Assembly (NCBI GenBank): GCA_011523315.1
Contig: WTHE01000556.1
Location: forward strand, 1-8,781
DNA: 8,781 bases
Source: Candidatus Binatota bacterium
Lineage (GTDB): Bacteria; Desulfobacterota; Binatia; Bin18
Direction of reading: 5' to 3'
Below the pieces are notes generated by a model that searched no databases, was not told the DNA's origin, and saw only the letters and a program-made list of their open reading frames with translations. Below are positions 5,151 through 8,781 of the stretch, piece after piece; within the stretch, counting starts at the first letter, position 1, and each line of letters starts with the position of its first letter. The position numbers and the translations under genes are program-made.

Positions 5151-5892
5151 GGAGCCTGGGTTCTCGGCCCCCCAATACGCCGCCGTATGGGCGGTCCACG
5201 CTTATACGGCCTTGGGCTTTGTGGCCGGCTTTCTGGCCCTGCGGGCGACCGTGAACGGGCAGGCGCGGAGCGCCTTCGGGTGGCTGGCGGTCGCGGTGTT
5301 GATCGATGCGACAGACGGCACCCTGGCCCGGGCCGCACGGGTGAAACAGCTCGCGCCGTGGTTCGACGGGAGCAAACTTGACGACCTGGTCGATTATCTC
5401 ACCTTCGTCTTCGTGCCGGCCGTGTTTGTGTACCACTTCCAGCTCATGCCGGCCTCAACGAGTCTGCTGTTTGCCGGCCTCATGCTCATGGCCAGCGGCT
5501 ACGGCTTCTGTCAGGCCGAGGCCAAAACGGCCGACTTCTTCTTTACCGGGTTTCCGTCGTACTGGAATATCGTGGTCTTCTACCTGTACGCCGCTCACAC
5601 GCCGGCCTGGCTGAACGCCGGCGTGGTGGGCCTGTGCGTTGTCCTCGTCTTTGTCCCCATCCGGTATGTGTATCCCTCCCGCACCGTGCCGTTGCGCCGC
5701 CTGAGCAACGGACTCGGGGTGGTGTGGGCCGCCCTGGTCGTCGTCCTGATCTGGCAGCTGCCAGCGCCACACCCCTGGCTTCTGGGAGGGTCGCTGTTCT
5801 ACCCGGTTTACTATGTGGCCGTGTCCGTCTACCTGCATGTCACCCTGCCGCCAGGGCCTACGGCCGGCCAGACCGCGAGTTCTCCACGATGA
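5116..5892 (+). CDS. pcs: Phosphatidylcholine synthase (Pcs), CDP-alcohol phosphatidyltransferase family
   Basis: Pcs condenses CDP-diacylglycerol with choline to give phosphatidylcholine in the inner membrane, a bacteria-specific route. The diagnostic modified motif DGx2ARx12Gx3Dx3D is complete: Asp67-Gly68, Ala71-Arg72, Gly85, Asp89, Asp93. Ordinary family members have eight residues where this protein has twelve, and the x12 spacing is known from Sinorhizobium-type Pcs. AEAKTADFFFTGFPSYWN (135-151) is also Pcs-like. Most of the rest is hydrophobic, with roughly seven or eight membrane segments. The 258 residues compare with about 240 for rhizobial Pcs. The ATG at 5116 is chosen because the reading upstream of it lacks family character and lies deep in the VOC gene. 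Its ribosome binding site is weak, so coupling to the VOC gene is likely. The last 35 bases overlap the convergent rhomboid gene. Confidence 0.88.
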   Translation: MSQASVPNGSGKEPGFSAPQYAAVWAVHAYTALGFVAGFLALRATVNGQARSAFGWLAVAVLIDATDGTLARAARVKQLAPWFDGSKLDDLVDYLTFVFVPAVFVYHFQLMPASTSLLFAGLMLMASGYGFCQAEAKTADFFFTGFPSYWNIVVFYLYAAHTPAWLNAGVVGLCVVLVFVPIRYVYPSRTVPLRRLSNGLGVVWAALVVVLIWQLPAPHPWLLGGSLFYPVYYVAVSVYLHVTLPPGPTAGQTASSPR

Positions 5893-6601
5893 GAGGCGAG
5901 TCCGACCGCCACATCCGTTTCTTGCGCGTCCGCCGCCGCCGGATAGCCACAGACAGCGGGCCAAAGATGACCCCGGCCACAAAGCCGCCCAGATGCGCCC
6001 GCCACGTCATCAGCTGTTCGCTGCGGGCGGCGAGATACCACTCAGACACGAACAGCAAGACCAGCCAGACCAGCAGATAGCCAACGGTCGGCACCCGAAC
6101 AACCCGAAAGAAAAAAGGAATCGGAATACAGGTCAGAATCCGAGCCGTCGGGTACAGGACACAGTGGGCGCCGGCCACGGCGGCGATAGCGCCACTGGCG
6201 CCGATCATCGGGACGGTCGAAAAGGGCGCGACATAGGTCTGGACCAGCATGGCCGCTACCCCGCCGAAGCAGAAAAAGAGCACGTAGCAGCCAGCGCCCA
6301 GACGATCCTCAACATGCCGGCCGAAGACGTACAGAAAAAACAGGTTGCCGATCAAATGGGTCCAGCCACCGTGCAAGAAAATGCTGCTCAGGAGGGGCAA
6401 CAGACGCGGCAGCCGGCCCTGCCCGACAGCCTCAGAGAACTGGGCCGGCACCCAGCCATAGTGGGCAAAAAACGCAGCCAGGTCACGGCCGGTGTACTGC
6501 TGGTATAATTCAAAGCCGAACAGACCGACGCAGGCTGCCATCACGACGAAGGTGACCCACGGCGTGCGCTGCAAAGGAATCGTTGACCCAATCGGAATCA
6601 T
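5858..6601 (-). CDS. Rhomboid-family intramembrane serine protease
   Basis: Rhomboids cut substrate transmembrane helices inside the membrane using a Ser-His dyad. The 247-residue protein shows the family landmarks: FLHGGWTHLIGNLFFLYVFG (75-94) with His82 and Asn86 lining the active site, the catalytic GASGA with Ser136, and AHLGGFVAG with the catalytic His203. Six hydrophobic segments are apparent, starting with TFVVMAACVGLFGFELY. The short N-terminus beginning IPIGSTIPLQRTPWVTF is typical of bacterial rhomboids that follow a DUF-free short-loop plan. A strongly basic tail (RRRRTRKKR, about 221-229) follows the last helix and should lie in the cytoplasm. The ATG at 6601 has no clear Shine-Dalgarno sequence. 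The gene is convergent with pcs and overlaps it by 35 bases. The substrate is unknown. Confidence 0.93.
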   Translation of the reverse strand: MIPIGSTIPLQRTPWVTFVVMAACVGLFGFELYQQYTGRDLAAFFAHYGWVPAQFSEAVGQGRLPRLLPLLSSIFLHGGWTHLIGNLFFLYVFGRHVEDRLGAGCYVLFFCFGGVAAMLVQTYVAPFSTVPMIGASGAIAAVAGAHCVLYPTARILTCIPIPFFFRVVRVPTVGYLLVWLVLLFVSEWYLAARSEQLMTWRAHLGGFVAGVIFGPLSVAIRRRRTRKKRMWRSDSPLIVENSRSGRP

Positions 6602-6632
6602 ATGGGCACCGACACCGGGCGAGGGGTTTTCG

Positions 6633-6661
6633 TTGACGGGGCGTGACGGATTTCTTATAGC
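6633..6661 (+). promoter_or_regulatory. Probable sigma70-type promoter for the fmdB-type operon
   Basis: TTGACG at 6633-6638 (five of six consensus bases) and TATAGC at 6656-6661 (four of six, including the TATA core) are separated by exactly 17 bases. The predicted transcript starts near 6668, about 27 bases before the ATG at 6695 and upstream of its AGGGGA ribosome binding site. This would drive the zinc-ribbon, PGPGW, GST and riboflavin synthase genes. Confidence 0.6.
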
Positions 6662-6662
6662 A
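6654..6662 (-). promoter_or_regulatory. Possible extended -10 element for the rhomboid gene
   Basis: On the minus strand this reads TGC-TATAAG, an extended -10 (TGn followed by five of six consensus bases). I see no good -35 at the right distance. The start would fall near 6647, giving a leader of about 45 bases to the ATG at 6601. It shares its TATA core with the plus-strand -10 at 6656-6661, so polymerase could not occupy both at once. Confidence 0.35.
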
Positions 6663-6694
6663 CCGGCGTGTCAGGTATGATAGGGGAAAAGCCT

Positions 6695-7033
6695 ATGCCG
6701 ATTTACGACTATCACTGTCAGGCGTGTCAGAAAACCCAGAGTCTGCTCTTCCTCAGCCTGGCCGAGGCCGAGGCCGGAGAACGGACATGCCGGTGGTGTG
6801 GCGAACCCCGGCTCAGGCGCATCCCGTCCCGTTTTGCCTACCATCAGAGCGAGGCCAGTCGCCTCCAGGACTTTGATACCGGTGCCGCGCGCGACGAATC
6901 CTTTTACCGCGACTCTCGCAACGTCGGCCTGTGGGCCAAGAAGCGGGCCAGGGAGATGGGGGTTGATCTTGGGTCGCAGTTCGAGGAAAGCGTCGAAAAA
7001 GCTCGGAGCGGGAAGATCGGCGATGATGTCTAA
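6695..7033 (+). CDS. FmdB-type putative regulatory zinc-ribbon protein
   Basis: This 112-residue protein opens with MPIYDYHCQACQ, the classic start of the FmdB zinc-ribbon family. It has two cysteine pairs for one zinc: Cys8/Cys11 and Cys32/Cys35 (RTCRWCGE). The family is named after a formamidase-operon gene, and its molecular role is not established. The rest is charged and probably helical, with DFDTGAARDESFYRDSRNVGLWAKKRAREMG in the middle. The start at 6695 is preferred over the ATG at 6668 because the family begins at MPIYDY and AGGGGA sits about 8 bases upstream. It is the first gene of a run that continues with the PGPGW gene after a 15-base gap. Confidence 0.88.
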   Translation: MPIYDYHCQACQKTQSLLFLSLAEAEAGERTCRWCGEPRLRRIPSRFAYHQSEASRLQDFDTGAARDESFYRDSRNVGLWAKKRAREMGVDLGSQFEESVEKARSGKIGDDV

Positions 7034-7048
7034 ATTGAGTGCGGTGCT

Positions 7049-7336
7049 ATGATCCGTCGGGCGCGTACTCTTCTGTGGCGGGCGTGTCGTGTGGTCGGCG
7101 GGGGTGCGCTCGTCGTGGCCGGCATTGTGCTCAGTCTGCCGGGCATTCCGGGCCCCGGCATTGTCGTGCTTATTCTCGGCCTGGGGCTGCTGAGTTCGGA
7201 ATTTCACTGGGCCGACCGGCTGTACACCCGGATCAAGCAGACGGGCCGAGCCTTTGTCCGGCGCGCCCGATCAAACCGCAAGGACACGCCCGGACGCCAA
7301 GGACCGCTCAGGAACACCCGTTCGCAACAACGCTAA
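7049..7336 (+). CDS. PGPGW-family small membrane protein
   Basis: This is a 95-residue protein with a basic N-terminus, two hydrophobic segments (about 15-30 and 37-50) and the intervening LPGIPGPG turn (30-37). A basic, probably cytoplasmic C-terminal tail follows. The PGIPGPG-IVVLILGLGLLSSEF pattern is that of the small PGPGW-type membrane proteins, whose function is not established. Here the residue after PGPG is Ile, not Trp. The ATG at 7049 has only a weak ribosome binding site (GAGTGCGGTG region). The stop codon TAA overlaps the AAGGAGG ribosome binding site of the next gene, which suggests coupled translation. Confidence 0.8.
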   Translation: MIRRARTLLWRACRVVGGGALVVAGIVLSLPGIPGPGIVVLILGLGLLSSEFHWADRLYTRIKQTGRAFVRRARSNRKDTPGRQGPLRNTRSQQR

Positions 7337-7346
7337 GGAGGCGTCG

Positions 7347-7964
7347 ATGCCCAACACCATCAAGCTGTACGATTTTCCCATGTCTCCACGGGTTCGCAAG
7401 GTCCGCATCGTGCTGGCCGAAAAGGGCCTGGCCTACGAAAAGGTGAACATTGATATCACCAAAGGTGAGCAAAACACGCCCGACTATCTGGCCATCAATC
7501 CCTACGGCAAGGTGCCGGCGCTCCAGGACAACGGGACCACGGTGTACGAATCGACGATTATCATGGAATACCTGAACGACACCTACCCGAACCCGCCCCT
7601 GCTACCCTCTGCGCCGGGCCAGCGCGCCCGGGCGCGGGTTCTCATGCACTACGCCGACAATCCGTACGAAGGCGCCATTGCCCGCCTGGCCGGAGAACTC
7701 ATCTTCAAGCCGATGCAGGGCGGCAGCCCGGATGAGGCGGTGGTCAGCCAGGCCACGACCGACCTCCGGGCCTGCTTTGACAAACTCGACCAGGAGTTGG
7801 GCGAACAGGACTATCTGTTGGCCTCGGGCTTCAGCCTGGCCGACATCCCGTATGTGTCGTGGTCGCTGCTGTTTCCCCTGCTCAAGGTTGCCGTCCCCCA
7901 CCCCAGGGTCGAGGCGTGGCTCACGCGGCTGCAAGAGCGGCCGAGTGTCCAGGCTGCGGGGTGA
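7347..7964 (+). CDS. Glutathione S-transferase family protein
   Basis: A 205-residue two-domain cytosolic GST-like protein. The N-terminal thioredoxin-like domain (about 1-80) shows LYDFPMSPRVRKVRIVLAEKGL with Ser13 at the usual catalytic position. It also has NPYGKVPAL with cis-Pro57, and the glutathione-binding Glu68-Ser69 in YESTIIMEYL. The C-terminal helical domain includes DLRACFDKLDQELGEQDYLL and FSLADIPYVSW, the conserved N-capping and hydrophobic staple region. The start at 7347 has TAAGGAGG five bases upstream. A longer reading from 7254 lies inside the PGPGW gene and is not GST-like. It probably conjugates or reduces electrophilic compounds, but the substrate is unknown. Heptamer copy B begins shortly after its stop. 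Confidence 0.93.
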   Translation: MPNTIKLYDFPMSPRVRKVRIVLAEKGLAYEKVNIDITKGEQNTPDYLAINPYGKVPALQDNGTTVYESTIIMEYLNDTYPNPPLLPSAPGQRARARVLMHYADNPYEGAIARLAGELIFKPMQGGSPDEAVVSQATTDLRACFDKLDQELGEQDYLLASGFSLADIPYVSWSLLFPLLKVAVPHPRVEAWLTRLQERPSVQAAG

Positions 7965-7965
7965 G

Positions 7966-8012
7966 AGGACAGGACAAGTCAAAAGGCAAATGGCAAAGGG
8001 CAAATGGCAAAA
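7966..8012 (-). repeat. Heptamer minisatellite copy B with conserved flank
   Basis: Read on the minus strand, the units are TTTTGCC, ATTTGCC, CTTTGCC, ATTTGCC, TTTTGAC (8012 to 7978), followed by TTGTCCTGTCCTC. Number of units, the terminal TTTTGAC and the TTGTC tail match copy A at 3588-3622, which lies in the opposite orientation. This copy fills the 73-base gap between the GST gene and riboflavin synthase. Its position allows a role in transcript processing or none at all; nothing in it resembles a standard terminator. Confidence 0.9.
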
Positions 8013-8037
8013 CTGAAAACATACACAGGGACGAGGG

Positions 8038-8712
8038 ATGTTCAGCGGCATCATTGAAACCAGTGGCACGATTACCCGGATTGACGACATCGCCGAGGGC
8101 GTTCGGCTCAGCCTGTCGAGCGAGCTGCCCACGGCTGAGGTCGGTCTTGGGGAAAGTATTTGTGTGAACGGCACCTGCCTGACGGTGACGGCCATCGGAG
8201 ACGCGGAGCTGAGCTTTGAGGTCTCGGCCGAGTCGCTGCGACGGACCAATCTGGGCGACCTCAGGCCGGGCTCAGCCGTCAATCTGGAGCGCTCGCTGCG
8301 GCTCGAGGACCGTTTATCCGGCCATCTGGTCTTTGGCCATGTGGACGGTCTGGGCTCGGTCGGCTCGATCCGGGCCGAGGGGGATTCGTTTTTGTACACG
8401 TTTGAGATTCCCCGTGAGCTGAGTCGGTATCTGGTCGAAAAGGGCTCGGTTGCCGTGGACGGCATCAGCCTGACGGTGTTCGACTGTCAGCCGACATCTT
8501 TCACCTGTGCGATCATTCCCCACACCCACCAGGTCACGACCCTCAAACACCGCAAGGCCGGCGACCGGGTCAATATCGAGACCGACATGCAGGGCAAGTA
8601 TATTGAAAATTTCGTCAAAGAGGCGGTCGAGGGCACCCTGTCGGGTCCACTGCAGGAGCTGCGCGACGAGTTGGTATCGCTCAGACAGCAGCTCCGGGAG
8701 CTGAAACCCTGA
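8038..8712 (+). CDS. ribE: Riboflavin synthase, alpha subunit
   Basis: This enzyme dismutates two 6,7-dimethyl-8-ribityllumazine molecules to riboflavin and a pyrimidine, the last step of vitamin B2 synthesis. The 224 residues hold two lumazine-binding barrels. Barrel one starts with MFSGIIE and has CVNGTCLTV (42-50, Cys47) and SGHLVFGHVDG (94-104). Barrel two has the parallel SVAVDGISLTV (137-147) and IPHTHQVTTL (160-169). The C-terminus is unusual: residues 205-222 carry leucines at 205, 208, 212, 215, 219 and 222, a perfect 3-4 coiled-coil heptad, in place of the short helix of E. coli riboflavin synthase. The start follows CAGGGACGAGGG. No FMN riboswitch is visible in the 73 bases upstream. 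Other rib genes are not in the window and could lie beyond its right edge. Confidence 0.95.
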   Translation: MFSGIIETSGTITRIDDIAEGVRLSLSSELPTAEVGLGESICVNGTCLTVTAIGDAELSFEVSAESLRRTNLGDLRPGSAVNLERSLRLEDRLSGHLVFGHVDGLGSVGSIRAEGDSFLYTFEIPRELSRYLVEKGSVAVDGISLTVFDCQPTSFTCAIIPHTHQVTTLKHRKAGDRVNIETDMQGKYIENFVKEAVEGTLSGPLQELRDELVSLRQQLRELKP

Positions 8713-8725
8713 CCTGTCGGGCCAG

Positions 8726-8767
8726 CTTTGACATTTGCCCTTTGACATTTGCCCTTTCCCCTTTCCC
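8726..8767 (+). repeat. Heptamer minisatellite copy C
   Basis: There are six in-phase 7-base units: CTTTGAC, ATTTGCC, CTTTGAC, ATTTGCC, CTTTCCC, CTTTCCC. AGGACTCCCAG follows. It belongs to the same YTTTGMC/WTTTGCC family as copies A and B, but has a higher-order GAC/GCC alternation and two TTTCCC units. It starts 13 bases after the riboflavin synthase stop and is the last identifiable feature in the window. Confidence 0.88.
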
Positions 8768-8781
8768 AGGACTCCCAGCCA

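Noticed and set aside
6668..6694. Upstream ATG start for the FmdB-type gene
   Set aside because: The family N-terminus is MPIYDY at 6695, with a well-placed AGGGGA in front. The predicted transcript start near 6668 would also leave no ribosome binding site for the earlier ATG.
7965..8037. FMN riboswitch upstream of riboflavin synthase
   Set aside because: The 73-base gap is mostly heptamer repeat and far too short for the conserved RFN element; none of its conserved blocks is visible.
7602..8465. Minus-strand open frame of 287 codons
   Set aside because: It is antisense to both the GST and riboflavin synthase genes and crosses a minisatellite; there is no recognisable domain.

Overview
The window is GC-rich and tightly packed, and comes from a Gram-negative-type bacterium. 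It carries a murein lytic transglycosylase and a bacterial phosphatidylcholine synthase, and its intergenic spaces hold short heptamer minisatellites of a kind I associate with uncultured, large-genome, GC-rich lineages (Desulfobacterota or Tectomicrobia-like). No single gene fixes the taxon. By eye, the first ~900 bases are less GC-rich than the rest and look like an accessory patch.

Region 1 (1-1084, minus strand) is a cluster of small toxin-antitoxin-type genes. In transcription order it holds hicA, hicB, an unnamed 71-residue protein, an unnamed 61-residue protein, and then two abutting remnants: a piece of a second 71-residue-type gene and the tail of a second hicB. A dispersed G-rich repeat follows the remnants. 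Region 2 (1115-2164, minus) is a stand-alone MetE-type methyltransferase core with an excellent Shine-Dalgarno site, just upstream of hicA. Region 3 (2165-2337) is a 173-base divergent promoter region with three abutting perfect inverted repeats.

Region 4 (2338-5892, plus) looks like one operon: a class V aminotransferase of the alanine/serine-glyoxylate type, the lytic transglycosylase MltA, a VOC (glyoxalase-fold) protein, and phosphatidylcholine synthase. Gaps are 14 and 20 bases, then a 35-base overlap. A rhomboid protease gene (5858-6601, minus) runs into it tail to tail, with a 35-base overlap of the coding ends. Region 5 (6602-6694) is a divergent promoter region in which both candidate -10 boxes share one TATA core. 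Region 6 (6695-8712, plus) holds an FmdB-type zinc-ribbon protein, a small PGPGW-type membrane protein, a glutathione S-transferase-like protein and riboflavin synthase.

Most genes are housekeeping or envelope functions without an obvious shared pathway. The less ordinary features are: (a) a 7-base tandem repeat present in three places, one copy of which encodes the hydrophobic core of the MltA signal peptide and reads as hydrophobic in every frame; (b) the scarred toxin-antitoxin-like cluster with a chimeric remnant; and (c) the three abutting hairpins in front of the MetE-like gene. I see no CRISPR array, no tRNA or rRNA and no insertion-sequence transposase.
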